Positions 1 through 8,800 of a DNA stretch of 64,000 nucleotides are shown one piece after another. Both the position numbers and the translations under genes were made by a program. The stretch spans positions 2,852,001 to 2,916,000 of the forward strand of contig CAVWKG010000016.1 of assembly GCA_963755375.1 (NCBI GenBank), written 5' to 3'. Numbering within the stretch: position 1 is the first letter of the stretch; every line of letters starts with the position of its first letter. The notes beneath the pieces were generated by a model that searched no databases, had not been told where the DNA came from, and was given only the letters and a program-made list of their open reading frames with translations. The stretch is from Bog-473 sp963755375. GTDB taxonomy: Bacteria > Actinomycetota > Acidimicrobiia > Acidimicrobiales > RAAP-2.

Positions 1-603
1 TTTGGCGACAGCGCCCACCTCGGACGCCCGGATGAGCAGGCGGTCGGGCGTAAAGAAGAGCGCATTAGGCGGCCAGCAGGTGTCCAGTACCAGGCTCGGC
101 CCGGTGGTGTTCGACACCGGTGAACCGGCCGGGACGACCTGCTGCGCGCTCACCTCGAACTTCACGGTGTTACACGCAGTCTGATACGTGATCACGTCAC
201 CCGGCTCGAGCTGGTTCAGGTGCACGAAGTAGCTCACGTCATGCGCCAGGAAGACCGCCGCGCCGTCGATCCCTGGCCAGACCGACTGGGCGGCGTGCCC
301 GACGGCAACGTTGAGCTCCTGATCGTCGGTGCCTTCCTCCACGGGCGCACTGAGGTTGAGCGCCGGGATGGTCAGCATGCCCGAGAGCTGGCCCGGCTGG
401 ACCCCGGCCACCTGGCACGAGGCGCCGTGGCTCTGCGCCGCGATCTTGGCCATCGCGGCCCGCTCGCTCCCGAGCAGCACCGCCTGCGCGTGATGTTGAT
501 GCTCCTGATGGGCCAAGGCGTAGCTGGCGGCGAAGATAGCGGCGAAGAGGAGCACTACACCGACAAGCGTGACGCTGACCCGTCGCACGTCACGGAGCGC
601 CAT
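1..603 (-). CDS. Sortase (class D/E-like), 3' end cut off by the window edge
   Basis: Reading the reverse strand from the ATG at 603 gives 201 codons open to the window edge, so the C-terminus is missing. An N-terminal membrane segment lies at about residues 10-30. The sortase core follows: LTIPALNLSAPV near 77-88, the catalytic His in LAHD (H121), the catalytic Cys in LDTCWP (C176), and a candidate catalytic Arg in TPDRLL (R188). Sortases are extracytoplasmic transpeptidases that cut a C-terminal sorting signal and attach the protein to the cell envelope. The next gene upstream on the same strand encodes a secreted protein with a sorting-signal-like tail, so it is a likely substrate. LVLDTC replaces the commoner TLxTC. 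The class assignment is a guess; the family call is firm. Confidence 0.88.
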   Translation of the reverse strand, partial: MALRDVRRVSVTLVGVVLLFAAIFAASYALAHQEHQHHAQAVLLGSERAAMAKIAAQSHGASCQVAGVQPGQLSGMLTIPALNLSAPVEEGTDDQELNVAVGHAAQSVWPGIDGAAVFLAHDVSYFVHLNQLEPGDVITYQTACNTVKFEVSAQQVVPAGSPVSNTTGPSLVLDTCWPPNALFFTPDRLLIRASEVGAVAK

Positions 604-636
604 CACCGCTCCGTCTCGACCGCTTCGGGCCGCACC

Positions 637-672
637 TGCTCGGAACGGGATTCCGCCACCCCGTTCCGAGCA
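637..672. terminator. Perfect 13-bp inverted repeat between the anchored-protein and sortase genes
   Basis: Arms 637-649 and 660-672 are exact reverse complements around a 10-nt loop. The repeat lies in the 316-nt gap (604-919) between two genes on the reverse strand. Neither flank has a clear T-run, so it could be an intrinsic terminator of the upstream gene, an attenuator before the sortase, or a protein-binding site. I see no gene in the rest of this gap. Confidence 0.5.
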
Positions 673-919
673 GTTCGCAGCACCGGCTCCCGCTTCATCT
701 TCCTCTCCCACCAGATCCTCCGAAGATCTTCGTGCGTGGTCCTGTTGCCGGGCCGGAGTGACGGACACCGGTCCTCGTCGCGTTATCGGTCGGTCACGAC
801 GTGCCGTTGCCGCCGCCGGGCCGGCCCCCGAGACCGGAGGGGGAACGGAGGAGGTCCCGAAGGCCGGGCCCGGTGGCGAGCCGCCGTCCGACCCGAAGGC
901 GTGGACCGGTTGCGATGGC

Positions 920-2473
920 TCACGGGCCACCACGTCGGCGGTTGGTCTGGTTGAGCGAGCGAGCAAACGAGGCGATGCGACGCCGGCCGATCAGCAGCAC
1001 TCCGGCCAGACCCATGCCCGCCATCACGATGACGGGAAGCGTCCCGGCCCAGTACTCGCCGGTGTGCACACTGGTCACGTCAGGCACGGCGGCAGGGGGA
1101 GCGGCGGGACTCGCCGTGGCGGGCGACGTGGCGACGGCGGGCGCGGTGGTGCCCGTGACACTCACGTCGCCGAGGTTCAGGCCGACGCCGCCCTGCAGGG
1201 CACTGAGCAGGCCGAGGTTGAGGACGCCCACCTTGGCGCCGGCCGTCGTGCCCGGGGCCGTGGTGTCGCAGGTAAGCGGGTTCCCGCCAGGCGTGTAGCC
1301 GATGATTCCGGTCAGGAGGCTTCCGAGCGCGGAGCCGAGCGTGCTACCAGCCCCGGCCTTCGACAGGATCTGGTTGACCAGGCTGATCAGCTGCGTGATG
1401 GTGACGAACGCCGGGAGCGAGCCGTTGACCGAGTACGACGCGAGGCCGGCGTTGCAGCTGGGCGTCACCCTGCCGGTGCTGCGGTCGAGGGCGACCGAGG
1501 CGGTGGTCGGCGCCACCTGGAGCTGGGCGAGGCCGAAGAGGTTGACGTCGACGCTGTGCTGCGTCACCGAGTCCGTGACGACGGTGCCGCTCGTGCTCAC
1601 CGATGACGTCGACCCGCCCAGGTCGATGCTCAGCGGCGGGACGGTCGTGGCGTGGGCAATGCTGAGGCCGAGCGCCTGGTTCAGGATCCCGGTGACGAGA
1701 CCCGTCACCGGCGAGGCGCCCTTGGCCTTGTCGAGCTGGGTCAGCAGCCCGCTCAGCACCGAGCACTCGCCGCTGACGTCGCTCCCAGCCGCGACGCTCG
1801 TGGGGTTCAGAGCGAGGTTCGCCGGCAGAATGGCGTTCACGGTGCCCAGGAACGACCGCACCGACGGTGAGAGCGGGTTGGAGTGTGACCCGGCGGTGCT
1901 GGAGGCGGACGGGACGTCGTTGCACACCGACGACGCGAACAGCGACGGCCCACCCAGCACGCTCTGCAGGACATCGGTCAGGCTCAGGCTGATCGACGTG
2001 TTGGCCAGGCTGCCGGTGCCCGACGCGCTCGGGTTCCCGCTGGCGTCTTCGGAAGCCGATGCCGCGCCGCACGCGACGTTGACGTTGATCAGGCCCGTGT
2101 CGATCGGGACCGGGCAGGCGCGCGACGCCGTGGGGGTGGCGGTCACACCGTCCCCCTGGGCCACGGCGTCCTGCGTGCTGGTCAACGCAGGGCCCGACAG
2201 TGAGGCGGACGCGCTCGTCGGGCACGGGTTCGTCGAGGACGCGGTCGAAAGGCACGCACCGGTACCGGATGCCTCGGCCACCGGTACGTCACTGGCGCCG
2301 GCCTCCGAGCCACCCCCGGCGAATTGCAACCTGTTGAGGAGGTCGAGCGACACGAATCCCGCGTTGGACTGGACGCTCCACTGGCCGGTCTGCGCCCCCG
2401 CGCCGGAGGCCGCGGCGCACAGCGCCATCGTGGCCGTCAGCCCGACGACGGCGATGCTGATCCGACCTCCCAT
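920..2473 (-). CDS. Secreted, C-terminally anchored surface protein; candidate sortase substrate
   Basis: This 517-residue protein starts with a signal peptide (MGGRISIAVV... with a cleavable Ala-rich end near residue 27). A long Ser/Thr/Ala/Gly-rich body with scattered Cys residues follows. The C-terminus has the order of a cell-wall sorting signal: HTGEYWAG at about 470-477, a hydrophobic span at about 480-496, and a basic tail starting GRRR. The pentapeptide is not LPxTG; the HTGE core is closer to the relaxed LAxTGE type. No enzymatic motif is recognised. The sortase gene follows on the same strand after 316 nt. I infer a cell-surface structural or adhesive protein. Confidence 0.75.
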   Translation of the reverse strand: MGGRISIAVVGLTATMALCAAASGAGAQTGQWSVQSNAGFVSLDLLNRLQFAGGGSEAGASDVPVAEASGTGACLSTASSTNPCPTSASASLSGPALTSTQDAVAQGDGVTATPTASRACPVPIDTGLINVNVACGAASASEDASGNPSASGTGSLANTSISLSLTDVLQSVLGGPSLFASSVCNDVPSASSTAGSHSNPLSPSVRSFLGTVNAILPANLALNPTSVAAGSDVSGECSVLSGLLTQLDKAKGASPVTGLVTGILNQALGLSIAHATTVPPLSIDLGGSTSSVSTSGTVVTDSVTQHSVDVNLFGLAQLQVAPTTASVALDRSTGRVTPSCNAGLASYSVNGSLPAFVTITQLISLVNQILSKAGAGSTLGSALGSLLTGIIGYTPGGNPLTCDTTAPGTTAGAKVGVLNLGLLSALQGGVGLNLGDVSVTGTTAPAVATSPATASPAAPPAAVPDVTSVHTGEYWAGTLPVIVMAGMGLAGVLLIGRRRIASFARSLNQTNRRRGGP

Positions 2474-2667
2474 CTGCCTCCTCTGACCCTCCCCCGCGAC
2501 GCGGAGGTCTCTCTGCCTTCGTGGATAAAACGGGGGACTCAGCCGAACCTTTCGCCTCCCGGTGGAAAATTCGCGCTCGTCACCCCCGTGTGAGGCGCAA
2601 GCCGTGCATTACTCCGGAGCGCAGGGTCGGTTGGCACATGCCAGTCGTCCCGTACTGTTGCCCGGCA

Positions 2668-3417
2668 ATGCCCGCGTCCCACGTCGTGCTGCTGCTCCTG
2701 GGTGGGCTCGGTGCCGGTATCTTCAACGGCGTCGCCGGCGGGGGCAGCCTGATCTCGTTTCCGATCCTGCTCGGGCTCGGCTACCCGGCTCTCACGGCGA
2801 ACATCACCAACACCATCGGGATCTGGCCCGGCTACGTGGCGTCCGCGGCCGGCTATCGCCAAGAGATCGGCGATCAGTCGCATCGCCTTATCCGGCTGAC
2901 GCCGATCGCCCTGGCGGGCGGGGTCGCCGGCGCGCTGCTCCTGCTCACCACGTCTGCGGCGACCTTCGAGGACGTGGTTCCCTGGCTCGTGCTGGGGGCC
3001 GCCGCCCTGTTCGCCGTGCAACCGGCCCTGCGGCGTGCCCTTGACCGGGGTTCGGCCCACCCCCGCACCCGTCCCGTGCTGCTGGTGGTGGGGGTGTTCG
3101 CCGCGTCGGTCTACGGCGGCTATTTCGGCGCCGCCATGGGCGTGATGCTCCTGGCCATCTTGGGCTTGGCACTCCCCCTCTCCATTGCCCACACCAGCGG
3201 ACTGCGCGCCGTCCTCTCGATGATCGTCAACGGCATTGCCGCCGTGGTCTTCCTCATTCACGGCGGGCTCGCCTGGGAGGCGGTGGGCCTGCTGGCCGCG
3301 GGCAGTCTCGTCGGTGGCTACGCCGGCGCGCGCCTGGCCCTCGCCCTCCCCGCGCCCGCCCTGCGCGTCGTGGTCATCGTCATCGGGGTGGGCACGGCGG
3401 TGAAGCTCCTGGTCTGA
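2668..3417 (+). CDS. TauE/SafE-family membrane permease
   Basis: A 249-residue polytopic membrane protein. The family signature is visible: the Gly-rich first helix (GAGIFNGVAGGGSLISFP, residues about 12-29), the NITNTIG motif, and a second half-repeat containing VYGGYFGAAMGVM. TauE/SafE proteins export or import sulfur-containing or organic anions such as sulfite, sulfoacetate or taurine. The specificity here cannot be read. The ATG at 2668 is chosen because it directly precedes the first hydrophobic segment; an in-frame ATG at 2638 would add ten residues. It is transcribed away from the surface-protein gene and converges with pxpBC, only 13 nt away. Confidence 0.85.
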   Translation: MPASHVVLLLLGGLGAGIFNGVAGGGSLISFPILLGLGYPALTANITNTIGIWPGYVASAAGYRQEIGDQSHRLIRLTPIALAGGVAGALLLLTTSAATFEDVVPWLVLGAAALFAVQPALRRALDRGSAHPRTRPVLLVVGVFAASVYGGYFGAAMGVMLLAILGLALPLSIAHTSGLRAVLSMIVNGIAAVVFLIHGGLAWEAVGLLAAGSLVGGYAGARLALALPAPALRVVVIVIGVGTAVKLLV

Positions 3418-3430
3418 CCGCGGACCAGCG

Positions 3431-5110
3431 TCAGTCGACGGCCAGCGGGTAGGTGCCGACCACGGCGTGCGACAACTGGCGGCGCGCCGCGCCCCGCGCC
3501 TCGTCGGCCGCGCCGAGTTCGATCGGCGCAAGGCGCACGCGCGTCCCGGGTGCGCACTGTCCCAGGAGACCGTGGTCGGCGGATGCCACCACCGCCAGCA
3601 CGGGGTAGCCGCCGAGCGTGGCGTGGTCGGGCATGAGGACGACCGGATCACCGTCCGGTGGCACCTGCACCGCGCCGGTGACGACGCCCTGGGAGTCGAG
3701 GTCTCCCCCGCCAGACCGGCCTCGTAACGCGAACACACCCGGCTCGGGGCGAAGGCGGATGCCGACGCGGTTGGACGTCGGCTCCACCACGAAGACCCCA
3801 CCGGTGAGCTGCGCCAGCGCATCGGGATCGAATTGCTCGGCATGCGGACCGGGCAGGACACGCAGCTCGACGGGTGCCCCGGGGTCGAGCTCGGTGGCGC
3901 AGCCCCACACGAGATGGTCCCCGAGCGGCGGCGCCCAGGCTCCGGCGTGCAGCAGATCCCCCGCGGCGAGCGGCCCGGCGCCGAGCCCGGTCAATTCATC
4001 CGTGGCGGAGCTCCCGAACCACTCGGGTCCGAGGAAGCCGCCCGCCACCGACAGGTAACTGCGGCACCCCCCGCGCAGGCGACCGACCTCGACCACCTGG
4101 CCCGCGGCCAGCGGCAGCAGCTGGCCGGCTTGCTCGGCAGTGCCGTCGACGCGGACCTCAGGCGCACCTCCCACCGCGGCCACATGGCACGCGCCGAGGC
4201 AGCGCAGCCGGGTCCCGCCCACGGTGAGTTCGAGCGTGGCGGCGCCCGTTTCGTTGCCGACCAGTCGGTTAGCCAGCTCGAACGACACCGGATCGGCCGG
4301 ACCGGCACCGGGGACCCCGGCCGCGGCGACGCCACGGCGCCCACCGTCCTGAACCACGGCGCGCAGGCCGGGGGCGACGACCTCGAAAACCGTTCGCGCG
4401 CCCGATGGCAGCGACCATGGCGGCGGCACCACCGACTCCGGTTCGAGGGACTCGTCCACGCGGGCCACGGTGAAGCGGACCATGTCGCCCGGTGCGAGCA
4501 CGGCGTAGGGAGGATGTTCCGGCGTGAACAGAGCAACACCGGTACGCCCGACGAGGTGCCAGCCACCCGGCGAGGCGGTGGGATAGACCGCGGCACGGCC
4601 GTTGGCGACCGCCACCGACCCGGCGGGGACGACCGGTCGAGGCCTGGGCCGCCGGGGCACCCGCTCCAACGGGCTCGGGAGGCCCTCGAGGTAGGCGAAC
4701 CCTGGGGAGAACCCCGTCACGGCGACGGTGAGCGGCTGTGTCGTAAGCAGTGCCGCCACCTCGTCAGGCCGGCAGCCGGCCAGTGCGGCCACCTCGCCGA
4801 GGTCGGGGCCGTCGAAACGGCACGGGACGGTCAGCAAGCGCCTCGGTCCGGCCCTGTGATCGGAAGGGCCGCGTCGGGCCAGATCGACCCGCACCGCTTC
4901 CATCGCGGCTTGGAGGGACGAGAGCTGCGTGGCGGGGTCGCTCGCGTGGACCATGACGGTGGCGGAACCGCACAACACGTCCGCCGCACCAGCCAGCCGC
5001 GTGACGAGCTCCAAAGCCAGTGCCCGGGCCGACGCCGCATCGGCGACACCGATCAGGTAGGCGCGGTCACCGAGGGGCCGTACCTCCCCGACCGGGACGG
5101 ACGGGGTCAT
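3431..5110 (-). CDS. 5-oxoprolinase subunits B and C fused (PxpB-PxpC; KipI-KipA type)
   Basis: Residues about 1-225 are PxpB/KipI (AHS1), with TGFSPGFAYLEGLP at 132-145 and SPGGWHLVGRT at 180-190. Residues about 240-559 are PxpC/KipA (AHS2), starting at VVAPGLRAVVQDGG (244-257). Together with PxpA this makes the ATP-dependent 5-oxoprolinase, which opens pyroglutamate to glutamate. In many bacteria pxpB and pxpC are separate genes; here they are one reading frame with a short linker. The start at 5110 overlaps the pxpA stop by 4 nt (ATGA), which supports this start over the longer open frame and implies translational coupling. Confidence 0.9.
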   Translation of the reverse strand: MTPSVPVGEVRPLGDRAYLIGVADAASARALALELVTRLAGAADVLCGSATVMVHASDPATQLSSLQAAMEAVRVDLARRGPSDHRAGPRRLLTVPCRFDGPDLGEVAALAGCRPDEVAALLTTQPLTVAVTGFSPGFAYLEGLPSPLERVPRRPRPRPVVPAGSVAVANGRAAVYPTASPGGWHLVGRTGVALFTPEHPPYAVLAPGDMVRFTVARVDESLEPESVVPPPWSLPSGARTVFEVVAPGLRAVVQDGGRRGVAAAGVPGAGPADPVSFELANRLVGNETGAATLELTVGGTRLRCLGACHVAAVGGAPEVRVDGTAEQAGQLLPLAAGQVVEVGRLRGGCRSYLSVAGGFLGPEWFGSSATDELTGLGAGPLAAGDLLHAGAWAPPLGDHLVWGCATELDPGAPVELRVLPGPHAEQFDPDALAQLTGGVFVVEPTSNRVGIRLRPEPGVFALRGRSGGGDLDSQGVVTGAVQVPPDGDPVVLMPDHATLGGYPVLAVVASADHGLLGQCAPGTRVRLAPIELGAADEARGAARRQLSHAVVGTYPLAVD

Positions 5111-5880
5111 GCACGCAGTGGCGCGACCACATCGATCCCCTCGTCGGCCATGACCCGCCGGACCGCCGTCGCCATGGGTACCGCCCCGGGGGTGTCGCCG
5201 TGGATGCACAGCGTGTCCACCCAGAGCGTGAGCACCGACCCATCGCCGGCGACCACCGCGCCGCGGGCCAAGCTGAGGGCCTGCGCCGCCGCTGCGCCGG
5301 GCTCTGCCAGCACGGCGCCCGGCGTAGCCCGGTCGACCAGCCCGCCGTCGGGCCGGTACGCCCGGTCGCAGAAGCCCTCCTCGCACGCGCGGACGCCGTC
5401 GCGCAGCGCCATCGCCACGGCGCGGCAGCCCGAAGGCAGCACCAGAGCAACATCCCCGCCGGCGCTGGCGCGCGCCGCATCACGGAAGGTCTCGTAGACG
5501 GCGCCGCCTTTGGCCACCTCTTCGTAGAGCGCCCCGTGGGCCTTCACCGAGTCCAGGGCCGTGCCGACCCTCCGGCAGATCCGATCGAGCGCCTGCAGCT
5601 GCTCGGACAGTGACTCGCCGAGCTCGCCCCGGTCGATCTCCATAGGGTTGCGCCCGAAGCCGGCGCGGTCCGGGTAAGAGGGATGGGCGCCGACCCGGAC
5701 TGCGTGCGCCACCGAGGCGGTCACGGTGGCCGTCATGGACTCATCGTCCCCCGCGTGTCCGCCACAGGCGACATGGACCGACGTCACGAACTCGAGGAGC
5801 GCGCGTTCCACGTCGATCCCTGGCGCTGAAGTCGCTTCGCCGACGTCGGCGTTGAGATCGATGGTCCTTTTGTGCGCCAC
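5107..5880 (-). CDS. pxpA: 5-oxoprolinase subunit A (LamB/YcsF family)
   Basis: This 257-residue protein carries the LamB/YcsF signature DLNADVGE at 8-15, then HVACGGHAGD, GAHPSYPDRAGFGR and a C-terminal CIHGDTPGA, covering the metal and active-site loops of the fold. It acts with PxpB/PxpC on 5-oxoproline, a spontaneous glutamine/glutamate breakdown product, and returns it to glutamate. Length and ends fit the family. It overlaps pxpBC by 4 nt downstream and starts 4 nt after the lhr stop, so all three may share one transcript, although Lhr has no metabolic link. Confidence 0.93.
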   Translation of the reverse strand: MAHKRTIDLNADVGEATSAPGIDVERALLEFVTSVHVACGGHAGDDESMTATVTASVAHAVRVGAHPSYPDRAGFGRNPMEIDRGELGESLSEQLQALDRICRRVGTALDSVKAHGALYEEVAKGGAVYETFRDAARASAGGDVALVLPSGCRAVAMALRDGVRACEEGFCDRAYRPDGGLVDRATPGAVLAEPGAAAAQALSLARGAVVAGDGSVLTLWVDTLCIHGDTPGAVPMATAVRRVMADEGIDVVAPLRA

Positions 5881-5884
5881 GGTC

Positions 5885-8800
5885 TCAGCCAGCCTCGAGC
5901 TGGTCCACGACGATCCCGTCGCGGTAGACCACGCGCTGGTTGCGGCGCGTGGGCACGCGGGCTCCGCCGAGGATGGAGCCAGTCATGTTGAGGGGGTCCG
6001 CTCCGGCCACCACGACCTGTTCCCCGTGGGCACCCCGGCGATGCGTCGCCTGCAGCTCGTCGAACGCCTCTGGGAGCGCGTACTGCTCACCCGAGAGCCC
6101 GGCGACGAAACGGCCGCCGAGTACGAGCCCTCGCGCCTCCATTCGCCGCAAGGCCCACACGACCTCGCGCCACGGCACCTTGAACGATTCCCGACTCCAC
6201 AGTTCCCAGGCGACGACGCCCCAGCGCATCAGCAGCTGTTGCGCCACGGTCTCGGCCAGCGCCTCGTTGCCGGGCAGGAGCACACCGTCGTCGACAGCCG
6301 GTGCACCGAGAACCTCGGGCCCGGGCAGCAGCGACCATCGACCTTCGCCGATACCGGTCCCCACGGGCGCGCGGCGCCGCGCCAGGCGGCCCGAGGGACG
6401 GCGCACCGTGCGGGTGCGCCAGCGGTCACGGGCCGAAAGCAGTGCGCGCACCGCCGAGAAGGCGTCGGCCGTGACGAGGCCCCGGGCAACCAGGTCCCAT
6501 AGGCCCTCGTCCACCTCGGCCGGGAGCCGCCTGGTGAGCGGTGCCAGTTCCGGGCGGAAGCAGGCGCCGCGCACTCGTAATGCTGCAAGCACGTCGGCGG
6601 CCGCGCCGACCTCTGGCTCGGGCGCGAGCGATCCGGCGCGCACGGCGCGGAGCATGTCTTCAAGGTCGTCGCGCACCACGAAGGCGAGCGGCGTAGCCGG
6701 CGACGGTGTCCCGCTGCGCCCGGTCCGCTCGGCCCGCGGCGTGAGCCGCCCCCACACGACCTCACCGGACAAGCAGAGCTCATCGAGCCAGCGGGCGTCG
6801 TAACCGGTGACCCGGGCGGGCAGGATCTGCGCCTCCCACTCGGCCGCGGGCGCCTCGATTCCCTGCAACTGCTCGAGCACCTCGAGCAGCCCCGCCCGGC
6901 CCTCGACGCGACTGTCGGGCGTCGTGTGCTGCCAGTGCGTCAGGAAGCGCACGTACTCTGCGATGGGTACCGCGTCGACCAGACCCCGGCGGCGGCTGCG
7001 ACTGGCTCCGTGGAGGCGTACCAGGAGATTGCGGGCACACCAGCGACCGTCGGGCAGCTCGATGGCGGCTCCCCTGCCCTCCAGGCGGGCCAGAGCCGTA
7101 CGGGCCCGGGCCGGCGAGAGTGGCGCTCCCATCGGCGCTCCCGGGGGCAGCGCTGCGTCCGCCACCAACTGGTCGACCGTCACGGGGCCTGCCAGCTGCA
7201 GGTGCCCCGCCGCACAATCCGTTGCCGCGTCGTCGTCACTCCCGAGCGCCACCGCTGCCTCGTGGCGCTCCGTGGCCACCCAGCAGTCGTTGACCACCAT
7301 CGCGCGGCCGTCGGCGGCCAGCGCGCCGTACCACTGCTCCCATTCCCGGTATGGCCGCGCCGCGACGAGTGAGAGCAGGAGGTCGTGCAGCTCGTCGGCG
7401 TTGCGCAGTCGAGGGCGGACCTGGTCGATCACGACGGACACGGCAACGGGATCGAGCGCGGCCAACTCCGAGGCCGGGACCGGCAGCCCGTCGGGTCCCA
7501 GCTGGCCCAGGCCGCGCCGAAGTGAGAGCGCCCGTGTGCGCCGCTCCTCGAGCGGCGCGTCGTCAAGGTAGGTGAAGGGTCGCCCGCTCAAAATTGCATG
7601 GGCGAAGGGGGAGGGCTCCGACGACTCAACCGTGTGCACCGCAATGGCACCAGACTCGACCCGGGCCCACAACTCCACCAGCCCCTCCACGGAGAGTCCC
7701 TCATGCAGGCAGTCGTGGACTGTCTGGCGCGCCAGCACGTGGTCGGGCACCCCGACGGGTCCCGGCGGCGCGTTCTCCTGACAGGCGGCCAAACCCGGCC
7801 ACACGGCAGCCAGCAGGTCATCGGCTTCCATCCGCTGGAGATGGATGGGCCGGCGTTTGCCTCCGTTCATGCGGGGCAGCACGAGGGCGCGATTGAGGTT
7901 CCAGCGCCAGCGCGCGCCGAGCATGGGATGGAGCAGCACGGCCTGGGTCAGGACCTCGGGTGCCTGGGCGCTGCGCAGCATCGATTGCACCCGGCTGAGC
8001 GGGAAGCTGTGTTGGGGTCCGAGCGAGAGGACGACGGTGTCGTCGTCCGCCGCCGCCTGGAGTTCGAAGTCGAAGGAGACGCAGAACCGCTTGCGCAGCG
8101 CCAAGCCAAGCGCCCGGTTGATGCGGCCCCCGAACGGCGCATGGATGATCAGTTGCGATCCCTCGCTCTCGTCGAAGCAACGCTCAACGACGAGCCGCTC
8201 GCGGGTTGGCAGGTGGCCCAGAGCCGCCAAGCCGGCGGCGCAGTAGGCGACGACCTGTTGCGCGACCTCGGCGGACACCCCGGTTCGTGCGCGTACGAGT
8301 TGGCGCGCTCCGTCGCCGTCGTGTGCCTGCAGGAGGGGTTCCAGGGCACGGCGCAAGTCACTCACCGCCTCGGAGAGCTCGGCGGTACGGGCCGGGGCCT
8401 CACCCAGCCAGAAGGGGATGGTCGGTGGCAGGTCGCCCGCATCGTGGACCCGGACGGTGCCGACCTCCACCTTGGCCACCCGCCACGAGTGCGTGCCCAG
8501 GAGGAAGATGTCTCCCGCGGTCGCCTCGACCGCGAAGTCCTCATGGACAGAGCCAACCGTCACCCCGTCGGGGTCGAGCACCACGCGGTAGTCACCCGTC
8601 TCCGGGATGGCACCGCCGCCGGTGAGGGCGGCCAGACGCGCACCCCGCCTGGCGCGCAGCCGCCCGTTGACGCCGTCGAAGTGCAGGTGCGCACCGCGGC
8701 GGCCCCGCCCGGTCTCGATCCCCCAGCTGGCCAGCGCAACGACGTCGTCGAAGTCCTTCCGGGACAGCTCCGCATACGGGGCCGCTTGCCGCGTCATGGT

